DNA of 64,000 bases, taken from the NCBI RefSeq assembly GCF_022808915.1, contig NZ_JAKZFS010000004.1, positions 1 through 64,000 on the forward strand, in the 5' to 3' direction. Position numbers and translations under genes: made by a program. Numbering within the stretch: the stretch's first letter is position 1; the number at the start of each line of letters is the position of its first letter. The notes under the pieces are model-generated. The model saw only the letters and a list, made by a program, of their open reading frames with translations, was not told the DNA's origin and searched no databases. Below, piece by piece: positions 55,859 through 64,000 of the stretch. The stretch is from Fundidesulfovibrio terrae (GTDB lineage: Bacteria > Desulfobacterota > Desulfovibrionia > Desulfovibrionales > Desulfovibrionaceae).

Positions 55859-57622
55859 ATGTTCGGATTCTACGGCAGGATACTCACGGTGGACCTCACC
55901 AACCGGAAGTACTCGATCGACGCCCTCGCGCCCGAGCTTCTGGAGTCGGTGCTGGGCGGCAAGGGCCTGGGAACGAGCCTGCTCCTATCGCGCAACCCGG
56001 CCGGCGCGGACCCCCTGGGCCCCGACAACCGGCTGATCTTCGCCACGGGCCCCTTCTGCGGTGGCCCGGTCTGGGGCGGGAGCCGCTACGGTGTGTTCAC
56101 CAAGTCCCCCCTGACCGGATTTTACGCCGAATCCTACTCGGGGGGCAAAGTGCCCGAGGCCATCGACCGGGCCGGATTCGACGCCGTGGTCATCGAGGGG
56201 GCTTCGGACCGTCCGGTGGCCCTGGCTATCCATCCCGAGGGCTGCGCGTTCCACGACGCCTCGTCCCTGTGGGGCATGGAAACCTACGACGCCGAGCGGG
56301 CGGCCAGGGACTCCCTGGGCGTGGACAAACCGGGCTTCGGGGCGCCGGGCGCGGTGGTCATCGGCCCGGCCGGGGAGCGGCTGGTGCGCTATGCGCTCAT
56401 CGCCAACGATTTCTGGCGCTGCGCGGGCCGGGCCGGGGTGGGCGCGGTCATGGGCTCCAAGCGGCTCAAGGCCGTGGTCTTCCAGGGTGACCGCAAGCGC
56501 GGGCTGGCCGACCCCAGGGGCGTGCGGGCCTACGCCTCGGAGTTCGCCAAGGCGGGCAAGGAAAACAAGGGCGTGAAGGCCTACAAAGCCTACGGCACCA
56601 CCATGATGGTGGCGCTCATGAACACCGCCGGGGCCTTCCCCGCCAAGTACTGGAGCCAGGGCAGCTGCGACCACTGGCAGAAGATCAGCGGGGAGACCTT
56701 CCACAAGGAGCACGACGTCACCCCACACGCCTGCCTGAAATGTTTCATGGCCTGCGGGCGCATGGCCAGGCTGACCAAGGGCCGCCACCAGGGCCTGCAG
56801 CTGGAGGGGCCGGAATACGAGACCATCTACGCCTTCGGCGGCCTGTGCATGATCGAGGAGATGGACGAGATCGTCTGGCTGAACGACCTGTGCGACCGCC
56901 TGGGCCTGGACACCATCACCGCCGGCAACCTCTGCGCCCTGGCCATCGAGGCCTGCCGCCGGGGCAAGCTGGACCTGGGCCTGGACTACGGCGATTTCGA
57001 GGGCGTGGGCAGGCTCATCCAGGACATCGCCGCCCGGAGCGGCCACGGCGCGCTCATGGCCGAGGGCATCATCCCCACGGCCGAGGCCTGGGGGCTTTCG
57101 GACCTGGCCATCCACGTCAAGGGCATGGAGCCGCCGGGATACGACCCGCGCGCGCTCAAGGGCATGGGCCTGGCCTACGGCACGTCGCCCAGGGGGGCCT
57201 GCCACCTGCGCACCACGTTCTACAAGCCGGAGCTGGCCGGGTTCATCCCCGCCGACGCCATCGAGGGCAAGGCCGAGATGCTCACCGACTACGAGGACCG
57301 CCTGACCATCTTCGACACCCTCATCCTCTGCCGCTTCTACCGGGACATGTACACCTGGGAGGAGCTGGAAAAGGCCGTGGGCCTGGTCACGGGCCTGGAC
57401 GCCTCCAGGGAGGAGCTCAGGCGCAAGGCCGCGCGCGTCCTTAACCTCACCCGGGAGTTCAACCTGCGCGAGGGGCTCACGGCCAAGGACGACCGCCTGC
57501 CCGGGCGCCTGCACCGGGAGGCCCTGCCCGACGGCCGGAGCCTGACCGCGGCCGAGATGGAGACCCTGCTGGCCGACTACTACCGCCTGCGCGGCTGGAA
57601 AGCCGACGGCACGATGGCATAG
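55859..57622 (+). CDS. aor: Tungsten/molybdenum aldehyde ferredoxin oxidoreductase
   Basis: 587 residues from the ATG at 55859 (AAGGA upstream). The N-terminus 'GFYGRILTVDLTNRKYSIDA' and 'GGKGLGTSLLL' are typical of AOR. The pterin-binding segments ('FCGGPVWGGSRYGVFTKSPL', 'GAVGSKRLK'-like 'GAVMGSKRLKAVVFQG') and the [4Fe-4S] Cys motif 'CLKCFMACG' with a later Cys ('LCRFYRD') are intact. It oxidises aldehydes to acids (or the reverse) with ferredoxin, using a W- or Mo-bispyranopterin. It is immediately upstream of the HesB-like UGA-containing gene. Confidence 0.95.
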   Translation: MFGFYGRILTVDLTNRKYSIDALAPELLESVLGGKGLGTSLLLSRNPAGADPLGPDNRLIFATGPFCGGPVWGGSRYGVFTKSPLTGFYAESYSGGKVPEAIDRAGFDAVVIEGASDRPVALAIHPEGCAFHDASSLWGMETYDAERAARDSLGVDKPGFGAPGAVVIGPAGERLVRYALIANDFWRCAGRAGVGAVMGSKRLKAVVFQGDRKRGLADPRGVRAYASEFAKAGKENKGVKAYKAYGTTMMVALMNTAGAFPAKYWSQGSCDHWQKISGETFHKEHDVTPHACLKCFMACGRMARLTKGRHQGLQLEGPEYETIYAFGGLCMIEEMDEIVWLNDLCDRLGLDTITAGNLCALAIEACRRGKLDLGLDYGDFEGVGRLIQDIAARSGHGALMAEGIIPTAEAWGLSDLAIHVKGMEPPGYDPRALKGMGLAYGTSPRGACHLRTTFYKPELAGFIPADAIEGKAEMLTDYEDRLTIFDTLILCRFYRDMYTWEELEKAVGLVTGLDASREELRRKAARVLNLTREFNLREGLTAKDDRLPGRLHREALPDGRSLTAAEMETLLADYYRLRGWKADGTMA

Positions 57623-57723
57623 GCCGGGCAGGCCTTGGGCCATGACCTTGCGGGGACCGCCGGACAGGCCATGGCGCGCGGCGTGTCCGCACAACCTCGC
57701 GTAAACGACGGAGTGATGCGGCC

Positions 57724-58050
57724 ATGATCGTTATCGAACCCGAAGCGGCGGCCTATGTCCGGAAACGGTCCGCTTCCCTGTGTGTCGGCTTCAAGTTCGA
57801 GTCGGCCATGGGGGGCTGAGCCTGTTCCTCAAAAAGGGTAACAGGTAGTTACATCCCCTTCGTCAGCGCGGGAGCCCCCCTGGATGCGGCGGGCTACCGC
57901 GTTGAATCGATCGACGGCATCGAGGTTTTCCTGGCGCCCGGGCTCACGCTGAAGCAGGGGCACAGGCGCATGCGTGTCGTGCTGAAGCGCTTTTTCTTCC
58001 TGCGCTGGCTGGAACTGGAGGGGGCCAAGGCCGTTCCCGTCTACGAATGA
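57724..58050 (+). CDS. HesB-like selenoprotein with in-frame UGA (Sec32)
   Basis: One frame runs from the ATG at 57724 to TGA at 58048-58050, interrupted only by a TGA at 57817-57819. Read through, it gives 108 residues: 'MIVIEPEAAAYVRKRS', then 'ESAMGG-Sec-ACSS', then 'YIPFVSAGAPLDAAGYRVES' and 'GIEVFLAPGLTLKQG', ending 'LRWLELEGAKAVPVYE'. This is the layout of small HesB/IscA-like proteins in which a Cys (or Sec) follows the Gly-rich turn. A bacterial SECIS-like hairpin starts at the correct distance. Gene finders that stop at TGA will miss it or call only 31 residues. It lies 101 bp after the AOR gene. Role in cluster or sulfur/selenium handling for AOR is inferred. Confidence 0.78.
57838..57852 (+). 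promoter_or_regulatory. Bacterial SECIS-like hairpin
   Basis: GTAAC (57838-57842) pairs with GTTAC (57848-57852) around the loop AGGTA, with AAGG (57834-57837) able to pair with CCTT (57857-57860) below a bulge. The loop begins 23 nt after the UGA and has GG at its second and third positions, matching the usual bSECIS rule (short upper stem, loop G, 16-37 nt from UGA). An alternative stem CCTGTT/AACAGG (57821-57826/57840-57845) is also possible. Confidence 0.6.
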
Positions 58051-58089
58051 CGCCAAGGTCCGCGCCGCACCAGGGGGATAGCGGCCGGC

Positions 58090-60477
58090 CTAGGCGCGTA
58101 ACTTGCCGGACACCCGTTTGATGACCTCGCAGAGCGAGTCCATGTCCACCGGCTTGGCGAGGTAGTCGGTCATGCCCGCCTCGATGAATTTGCTTCTGTC
58201 CCCGGCCATGGCGAAGGCGGTCAGCGCAATGACAGGGATGCGTGCCTTGTCCGCTCCGGCAATCCCGTCGCGGATGCGCCTGGTGGCCTCCACTCCGTCC
58301 AGGGCGGGCATCTGGACATCCATGAAGACCAGGTCGAAATCCTGCTCGATAAAAAGCTGAAGCGCCTCCTTGCCGTCCTTGGCGGTGGTGACGGCGAACC
58401 CGTATTTCTCGAGCATCCACTTGCCGGAAAGAGAGCTTATCGCGTCGTCTTCCGCGAACAGAATCCGCAACGGGGACTCCGAGCCCGGGAGGAACGCGGG
58501 GCTGGGCTCGTCCGCTTCGGAAGGGGCTTCCTCCGGGACCTTGAAGGGCAGGGAAAGGTGTACGGCCGTGCCTTCCCCTGCCGTGCTCTCGATGGATACG
58601 TTCCCGCCCATCAGCGCCACCAGCCGCTTGACAATGGAGAGCCCGAGGCCTGCGCCCTGGAAACGCCGGGTGTATGAACTCTCCGCTTGAACGAACGGCT
58701 CGAAAATGACCTTCAGGTTCTGGTCGGTGATGCCTATGCCCGTGTCGCTGACAGTGACCAGGACACGGACATTCGAACCGCGCGATCCCGGCAACAGGGA
58801 CGCTTCGACCCGGACGCGGCCCGTGTCGGTGAATTTGATGGCGTTGCCGACAAGGTTGAAAAGAATTTGCCGCAGGCGCGCCTCGTCCCCGATGAGCACC
58901 GGAGGGACGTCCTCCCCGGTGTGGAATTCCAGCCTGAGTCCTTTCGTGCTGGCTTGCGAGTCGAAGAGTTCCTTGATGGATTGCTTTGTCTTGTTCATGT
59001 CGAAAGGGGATTCGACGATGTGCAACTGTCCGGCCTCGACCTTTGAAATATCGAGTATGTCGGAAAGTAGTCCGGTCAGGCGGTGGGTCGATTTGATCGC
59101 GGCCTTCAGGTATTCTTTCTGGTCGCCGCTCTGGGCCGAGACTTTCAGCAGTTCCAGCATTCCGAGGATGCCGTTGAGCGGAGTCCTGATCTCATGGCTC
59201 ATGTTGGCCAGGAATTCCGACTTGGCCCTAGTCGACGCCTCCGCGACGTCGCGGGCCTCGCGGAGTTCCGCCACGGTTCGGTTGAGGTCGGCGGTCCGTT
59301 CCTGAACGGTCGCCTCGAGTTCGTCGTTGGCGGATCTGAGAGACTCTTCCTCGATCTTGCGTTTGGTGATGTCCCTGAGGGCGGCGAGAAAAGCCTGCCG
59401 GTCCTGGATTTCAACCACCGTGAGCATGACTTCGGCCTGGAACGCTTCCCCGCTTGCCCGGACGAACGTCCATTCGAACATGTGTGAACCGCTCTCCCGG
59501 GCCGAGGACAGCATCCTGGCGAGTTTCTCCCCGGAGCGGTGTCCGTCGGGCTGAAAGGCCGGGGAGATGTCGTTCATGGTAAGGCCGCCGGTCGGGGATT
59601 CGGCGGGAAATCGCATCAGGGCGGCGGCGGCGGGGTTGCGTTCGAGGATGGTTTCGTCGTCGAGGAGCAGCATGGCGTCCGAAGTGTTTTCGAACAGGGA
59701 GCGGAACCGCTGTTCGCTTTGGAGCAGCCGGGCCTTGGCGATGTCCCGGTCGTATCGGGCCTCGGCCACGGCAAGGTCCGACTTGGCCTGGATCGCGCGC
59801 CGGTTGACGAACACGAGGATTCCGAGCTGCGACAGGCCCAGGGCCAACGAGGACGCGAGGACGATGCCGAGCGCGTTTCTCATGTCCGTGGTGGTGGGGG
59901 TTATGTCCGAATACACCTCGGCCGCCCCGGCGAATGTGCCCTCGCGCATGATGGGGATGTAGGTTTCGATGACGTCTTTCGTGATTTTCGATCCGCCAGC
60001 CGACCGGTGTCCCTTGTCGACGAGCTTTTGGTAGGTGGACCCCTTTTTGACTATCGTTTCAAAATAATCATTCTCGTTTTTTCTGCCAAAATGCTGATCA
60101 GCATACGAGTATATCTCAACTCCATTCTTCGAATATATCCTTACGTTGTAAATGTCATAACTGTTGATGAGTTTTATTATGTTGCTTATCAGGGATTTGT
60201 CGCTGATTTCCGTGTCGCTGTTGAGCTCGTTTCCGGAAACAAGATCCGCTAGTTGGGTTGTTATTTTGCGGGATTCATATTCTTCTCGCAAAAGAATATG
60301 AGATTTAAATGTCGTGTACAGGATGTATGTAGGGATTGATGGGATGCATATCATAAGAATTGAAGAGAGGAGGAGGGGCTTACTGATGTTAAGCGAGCGA
60401 ATTCTCCTGGAGAAAGAGCCAGTAATGTAACGTTCCCATGCTGCCTGAATGAGAGATTTTCCGGTTCCCGGAGCCAT
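58090..60477 (-). CDS. Hybrid sensor histidine kinase with response-regulator domain
   Basis: 795 residues. Two membrane helices (about 33-55 and 200-225) enclose a periplasmic sensor domain of about 145 residues. A PAS domain (about 255-375), coiled coil, HisKA ('[20 protein letters not shown]'), ATPase ('[20 protein letters not shown]', '[18 protein letters not shown]') and a C-terminal receiver ('[14 protein letters not shown]') follow. Codon use in the periplasmic part (about 59950-60400) is clearly AT-richer than in the rest of the gene. It converges with the selenoprotein gene, 39 bp apart. Confidence 0.9.
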   Translation of the reverse strand: MAPGTGKSLIQAAWERYITGSFSRRIRSLNISKPLLLSSILMICIPSIPTYILYTTFKSHILLREEYESRKITTQLADLVSGNELNSDTEISDKSLISNIIKLINSYDIYNVRIYSKNGVEIYSYADQHFGRKNENDYFETIVKKGSTYQKLVDKGHRSAGGSKITKDVIETYIPIMREGTFAGAAEVYSDITPTTTDMRNALGIVLASSLALGLSQLGILVFVNRRAIQAKSDLAVAEARYDRDIAKARLLQSEQRFRSLFENTSDAMLLLDDETILERNPAAAALMRFPAESPTGGLTMNDISPAFQPDGHRSGEKLARMLSSARESGSHMFEWTFVRASGEAFQAEVMLTVVEIQDRQAFLAALRDITKRKIEEESLRSANDELEATVQERTADLNRTVAELREARDVAEASTRAKSEFLANMSHEIRTPLNGILGMLELLKVSAQSGDQKEYLKAAIKSTHRLTGLLSDILDISKVEAGQLHIVESPFDMNKTKQSIKELFDSQASTKGLRLEFHTGEDVPPVLIGDEARLRQILFNLVGNAIKFTDTGRVRVEASLLPGSRGSNVRVLVTVSDTGIGITDQNLKVIFEPFVQAESSYTRRFQGAGLGLSIVKRLVALMGGNVSIESTAGEGTAVHLSLPFKVPEEAPSEADEPSPAFLPGSESPLRILFAEDDAISSLSGKWMLEKYGFAVTTAKDGKEALQLFIEQDFDLVFMDVQMPALDGVEATRRIRDGIAGADKARIPVIALTAFAMAGDRSKFIEAGMTDYLAKPVDMDSLCEVIKRVSGKLRA

Positions 60478-60926
60478 GTCGTCTCCTGGGCCATGGTGTA
60501 TGGCCGGTCATGGAACGAACTTTCGATTCCGATCGAATTCACACGTGTTGCCGCACACCGGGACACGGGCACGGAGTCTTGGCCGTTCGGCGCATGAAGG
60601 CTCCGGTTGTGAAGTCTAGATTAAATGCTCCTATGCTGGCCCGTGGTTCTAATCAAGTGCTTCAGCCGCACTTTTGCATATTCTCCGGCGGATTTTAATT
60701 CCCGGACCCGCACGGCAGAACCGGTGGGGAGGCGGATGAGGAGATTATTATAGGGCATTGCAAGCTGCGCCTGGCCGCAGTCCAGCGTCCGGCCTCCGCA
60801 TGAGCTGCCCGGGCTGGATTGCCGGACCGACGGGAAGGTCGCTTTTCCTTGGCGCAAAAGTGTCATAACGACCAGGGGCCGCGTCCGGCTATGCCGCGCG
60901 GCCGTATGACCCAAGGAAGTATCCGC
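60478..60926. other. 450-bp divergent intergenic region before tex
   Basis: No gene recognised. It should contain the promoters of the minus-strand kinase and of tex; TTGCAT ... TAATTC near 60674-60703 is a weak sigma-70 candidate for the plus strand. Base composition is AT-richer at 60610-60760. Confidence 0.4.
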
Positions 60927-63077
60927 GTGAACGAAAAGTACAGCTCCCGCATCGCCAAGGAAATGTCCCTGTCCGTGACCCAGGTGGAAGCCGTGGCCAG
61001 GCTGGTGGCGGAGGGGGCCACGGTCCCCTTCGTGGCCCGCTACCGCAAGGAAGCCACGGGCTCCCTGGACGAAGTGGCCGTTGCGGCCATCCGTGACCGC
61101 CTGGAGGAACTGGCCGAACTGGACAAACGCCGCGAGGCCATCCTCTCCTCCCTGGAAGAGCGCGGGCTTCTCACTCCCGAGTTGCAGGCGGCCCTGGAGA
61201 TAGCCCAGGACAAGGCCAGGCTGGAGGACGCGTACCTGCCGTACCGGCCGAAACGGCGCACCAGGGCGTCCATGGCGCGGGAACGGGGGCTGGAACCCTT
61301 GGCCCGGGCGCTCATGGCCCAGCAGGGCCGCGATCCCAAGCCCCTTGCCCGGCCTTTCGTGGATGCGGGCAAGGGGGTGCCAGATGTGGAGGCCGCCCTG
61401 GCCGGGGCCCGGGACATCCTGGCCGAGGAGATGGCCGAGGCCCCCCGCCTGCGGGCGGCCGTGCGCGACCTCTTTTTTCGCCGCGGCCGGTTTCTGTCCA
61501 AGGTGGTCAAGGGCAAGCAGGAGGCCGGTGCGACCTTCCGCGACTGGTTCGCCTGGGATGAGCCGTTGCGGTCCATTCCGGGGCACCGCGCCCTGGCCAT
61601 GTTCAGGGGGGAGGCCGAGGGGTTCCTGTCGCTTAGCCTGCGGCCGCCGGAGGAAGAGATTCTCGACCTGGCCCGGCGGTCGCCGGAGTGCGGGGTGCGC
61701 GGCCGGGGGCCGGACGCACGGGAGGTGGAGACCGCCCTGGCCGACGGGTGCAAGCGCCTGCTGGCCCCGTCCCTGGAGAGCGAAGTCCGGGCCGAGGTGA
61801 AGGCCCGGGCCGACGCCGAGGCCATCCGCGTATTCGCTTCCAACCTGCGCGGGCTCCTCTTGGCGCCGCCCCTGGGCCAGAAGAGGGTGCTGGCCTTGGA
61901 CCCGGGCTTCCGCACCGGGGCCAAGCTCACCGTGCTGGACGCCCAGGGGGGGCTTCTGCACCACGCCACGATTTATCCCACCACATCGACCGGCCAGCGG
62001 GAGATCGCCGCCGCCCTGCTCAAGGAGCTGTGCGCCCGCTTCCGGATCGAGGCCGTAGCCATCGGCAACGGCACCGCGGGCCGGGAAACCGAGGCCTTCG
62101 TGCGCGAGCTGGGCCTTGGGCTGCCCGTGGTGCTGGTGAACGAGGCCGGGGCTTCGATCTACTCCGCGTCGGAGACCGCGCGGCGGGAATTCCCTGACCT
62201 GGACCTGACCGTACGCGGATCCGTAAGCATAGGGCGCAGGCTCATGGACCCCCTGGCCGAGCTGGTGAAGCTCGACCCCAAATCCATCGGCGTGGGCCAA
62301 TACCAACACGACGTGGACCAGGCCGGGCTGCGCCGGGCCCTGGACGACGTGGTCATGAGCTGCGTGAACGCCGTGGGCGTGGATGTGAACACGGCCAGCC
62401 AGGAGCTGCTGACGGCGGTGTCCGGGCTGGGCCCGGCCCTGGCCAAGGCCGTGGTGGCGCACCGCGACGAGAACGGCCCTTTCCGCTCCCGGGACGCCCT
62501 GCGCAAGGTCAAAAGGCTCGGGCCCAAGGCCTACGAGCAGGCTGCCGGATTTTTGCGGGTGCGCGGGGAAGAGCCGCTGGACGCGAGCGCCGTACACCCC
62601 GAACGCTACGCCCTGGTGCGGCGCATGGCCCGGGACGCGCAATGCACCGTGGACCAGCTCCTGTCCGACCCCTCCGCCAGGGCCAGGGTGCGCCTGGAGG
62701 AGTACGTCTCGGAAGACATCGGCATGCCCACCCTGACGGACATCATGGCCGAACTGGAAAAGCCCGGCCGGGATCCCAGGGCCGGTTTCAGCGCCTTCGC
62801 CTTCGCCGAGGGCGTGAACCGTATCGAGGACCTGACCCCCGGCATGGAACTGCCCGGCATCGTCACCAACGTGACCAAGTTCGGGGCCTTCGTGGACGTA
62901 GGCGTGCACCGCGACGGAATGGTGCACGTGAGCCAGCTGGCGGACCGCTTCGTGTCGGACCCGGCGGAGGTCGTGTCCGTCGGACGGGAGGTGCTGGTGC
63001 GGGTGGTGGACGTCGATTTGCAGCGCGGCCGCATCGGGCTCAGCATGCGCGGCCTTTCTGCGAAAAGGGGCGGCTAA
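60927..63077 (+). CDS. tex: Tex family RNA-binding transcription accessory protein
   Basis: 716 residues from a GTG at 60927, preceded by AAGGAAG; an ATG at 60906 lacks a ribosome-binding site. Tex order is complete: N-terminal helical domain ('VARLVAEGATVPFVARYRKE'), YqgF/RNase H-like domain ('VLALDPGFRTGAKLTVLD', 'AIGNGTAGRETEAF'), helix-hairpin-helix region ('DVNTASQELLTAVSGLGPAL') and C-terminal S1 domain ('GIVTNVTKFGAFVDVGVHRD'). It binds RNA and acts in transcription; its exact role is not settled. Confidence 0.96.
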   Translation: MNEKYSSRIAKEMSLSVTQVEAVARLVAEGATVPFVARYRKEATGSLDEVAVAAIRDRLEELAELDKRREAILSSLEERGLLTPELQAALEIAQDKARLEDAYLPYRPKRRTRASMARERGLEPLARALMAQQGRDPKPLARPFVDAGKGVPDVEAALAGARDILAEEMAEAPRLRAAVRDLFFRRGRFLSKVVKGKQEAGATFRDWFAWDEPLRSIPGHRALAMFRGEAEGFLSLSLRPPEEEILDLARRSPECGVRGRGPDAREVETALADGCKRLLAPSLESEVRAEVKARADAEAIRVFASNLRGLLLAPPLGQKRVLALDPGFRTGAKLTVLDAQGGLLHHATIYPTTSTGQREIAAALLKELCARFRIEAVAIGNGTAGRETEAFVRELGLGLPVVLVNEAGASIYSASETARREFPDLDLTVRGSVSIGRRLMDPLAELVKLDPKSIGVGQYQHDVDQAGLRRALDDVVMSCVNAVGVDVNTASQELLTAVSGLGPALAKAVVAHRDENGPFRSRDALRKVKRLGPKAYEQAAGFLRVRGEEPLDASAVHPERYALVRRMARDAQCTVDQLLSDPSARARVRLEEYVSEDIGMPTLTDIMAELEKPGRDPRAGFSAFAFAEGVNRIEDLTPGMELPGIVTNVTKFGAFVDVGVHRDGMVHVSQLADRFVSDPAEVVSVGREVLVRVVDVDLQRGRIGLSMRGLSAKRGG

Positions 63078-63094
63078 CTTTCCGTTAACCGGTC

Positions 63095-63111
63095 ATTTCC
63101 CTTGGGGAAAT
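63095..63111. terminator. Short hairpin after tex
   Basis: ATTTCCC / GGGAAAT, 7-bp arms with a TTG loop, 17 bp after the tex stop. It is followed by TCTGG rather than a T-run, so termination is only suggested. It also directly abuts the tRNA fragment on its 3' side. Confidence 0.4.
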
Positions 63112-63113
63112 TC

Positions 63114-63158
63114 TGGTCGGGATGAGAGGATTTGAACCTCCGACCCCTTGAACCCCAT
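63114..63158 (-). other. 3' fragment of a tRNA-Pro gene, probable attachment site
   Basis: On the minus strand 45 bp read as the 3' half of a tRNA: anticodon loop ATGGGGT with anticodon GGG, 3' anticodon stem TCAAG, variable loop, an intact T-arm (GGAGG-TTCAAAT-CCTCT) and the acceptor 3' strand ending in encoded CCA. The 5' half is missing: the bases before the loop do not pair with TCAAG and no D-arm or 5' acceptor strand is present. Such 3' tRNA copies are left as attL/attR when integrative elements use a tRNA gene. The other end and the integrase are outside the window. Confidence 0.7.
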
Positions 63159-63205
63159 AAGCAGAATGTCAGTATCTCTTGCAAAACCGCCCAGGCACGA
63201 CGCCA

Positions 63206-64000
63206 TCAGAAACTGACGTTCACGCCCAGTTCGCCGCCGTAGGTCACCGTCTGCGGGTTGCTGAACATGGTGGAGAACGAGGCCTTGAGCATCACCCGCT
63301 CACTCACCTTGAAGGATGTGCCGAACATCACGGTGCCCCAATCGGTGGTCACCGGCACGGCGTCCATGGAATACGCGGGGGCTGAAATGGTGGTGAGCGC
63401 GGCCTTCACCGTGCGCTTGGGGTCGGCCAGCTCGTGGTTCCATTTGGCTTCGGCGAAGGGCTGGAACCGCCCCACGTCAGCGAGGATCCGCCAGCCCAGC
63501 TGGGTGACGGCGGAATCGCGCTTCTGCTCGCCGTAGGAAAGGGCGGTGACGCCGCTCAATCCGGACTCGGTGAATCCCTTGATGGTCACGCGCTGCAGCA
63601 CCAGGCCAGCTACCGGCCCGGTGGTCACAAGGCCCCACTTCAGGTCCCCGCCCAGGCGCAGGGCCAAGCCCAGGGAATCGCCGGTGGTGTTGGCGCTGTT
63701 CTCGTCCATGAACAGGCCCAGGGGCGCGTTGCGGCTGACCTTGTCCTGGTACAGGCCGTAGGAGGCCACGGCGTTTCCCCACACCGGCCCGTATTTGTAG
63801 GCGGTGTAGAGGCTTATGGCCTGGTCGTTCTGGTCGTAATGTCCTGCCCCCTGGGAGAAGTTCTGGGTCTGGGTGCCGGCCGCGAAGGCCGCGCCCAGGA
63901 TGAGCCCGAAGCTGGTCTGATAGTCCGCGCCCACGGAGCCCACGAACGGGGTGCCGGTATCTTCCACAAAGCCCGAGTAGTTCTTGATTTGAAGCGAGCT
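63206..64000 (-). CDS. Autotransporter-type beta-barrel domain, C-terminal part (runs off the right edge)
   Basis: At least 264 residues are open from the right edge to TGA at 63206-63208 with no start visible. The sequence alternates amphipathic strands ('GPVWGNAVASYGLYQDKVSR', 'LGWRILADVGRFQPFAEAKW') and ends in 'TYGGELGVNVSF' with a terminal Phe, as in autotransporter barrels. It is inserted in the outer membrane and would carry an N-terminal passenger encoded to the right. It lies 48 bp beyond the tRNA fragment, so it may be part of an integrated element. Confidence 0.75.
   Translation of the reverse strand, partial: SSLQIKNYSGFVEDTGTPFVGSVGADYQTSFGLILGAAFAAGTQTQNFSQGAGHYDQNDQAISLYTAYKYGPVWGNAVASYGLYQDKVSRNAPLGLFMDENSANTTGDSLGLALRLGGDLKWGLVTTGPVAGLVLQRVTIKGFTESGLSGVTALSYGEQKRDSAVTQLGWRILADVGRFQPFAEAKWNHELADPKRTVKAALTTISAPAYSMDAVPVTTDWGTVMFGTSFKVSERVMLKASFSTMFSNPQTVTYGGELGVNVSF

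Noticed and set aside
57724-57819. A 31-residue peptide ending at the first TGA of the HesB-like gene
   Set aside because: The same frame continues for 76 codons with family-like sequence and a SECIS-like hairpin, so read-through is the better explanation.
63114-63158. Complete tRNA gene
   Set aside because: Only the 3' half is present; no D-arm, 5' acceptor or 5' anticodon stem pairing is found within 60 bp.

Overview
The window is GC-rich, densely packed bacterial DNA. It looks like an anaerobic deltaproteobacterium of the Desulfovibrionales type. The support is a DUF134/NifX-type iron-molybdenum cofactor protein pair next to an Mrp ATPase, a tungsten/molybdenum aldehyde ferredoxin oxidoreductase next to an iron-containing alcohol dehydrogenase, an eight-haem cytochrome c, abundant multi-PAS histidine kinases, and a probable selenoprotein. 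Taxonomy is inferred from gene content only.

Layout. 1-2.2 kb: remnants of IS3-family elements, all broken. 2.2-11 kb (minus strand): exported proteins, namely a DUF1254/DUF1214 protein, an octahaem cytochrome fused to HEAT and TPR repeats, two outer-membrane barrel-like proteins and a large arylsulfatase. 11.3-15.9 kb (plus): DUF134-NifX fusion, a second NifX-like protein, a decayed zinc-ribbon ORF, an Mrp/NBP35-type ATPase, a frameshifted thioesterase and a CoA-disulfide-reductase/rhodanese fusion. 16-20.5 kb: RND efflux adaptor and pump. 20.6-26.2 kb: three consecutive histidine kinases, the last with an ethylene-receptor-like membrane domain. 26.2-32.1 kb (minus): MarR regulator, EmrA-like adaptor, outer-membrane factor, small exported protein, universal stress protein, crotonase and beta-carbonic anhydrase. 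32.3-40.3 kb (plus): complete kdpFABCDE potassium-uptake operon preceded by a 29-residue membrane peptide. 40.4-42.9 kb (minus): histidine kinase plus periplasmic binding protein. 43-50.7 kb (minus): Cus/Czc metal efflux operon (outer-membrane factor, Met-rich octapeptide-repeat protein, adaptor, pump) and two small secreted proteins upstream. 50.9-58.05 kb (plus): sigma-54 activator, permease, Fe-ADH, AOR and a HesB-like protein with an in-frame UGA. 58.1-60.5 kb (minus): hybrid histidine kinase. 60.9-63.1 kb: Tex. 63.1 kb: a 3' tRNA-Pro fragment that looks like an attachment site. 63.2 kb to the edge: C-terminal part of an autotransporter barrel.

How the genes work together. Three blocks are coherent systems: Kdp (K+ import with its own two-component control), Cus-like copper/silver export with unusually Met-rich periplasmic parts, and a sigma-54-controlled aldehyde/alcohol module (permease, ADH, AOR, selenoprotein). 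The strongest hidden signals are the UGA-containing HesB-like gene at 57724-58050 with a SECIS-like hairpin, the ethylene-binding-type sensor at 24622-26235, and the Met-rich octapeptide-repeat protein inside the metal efflux operon. Several apparent frameshifts lie in homopolymer runs, so sequencing error must be weighed against real decay.
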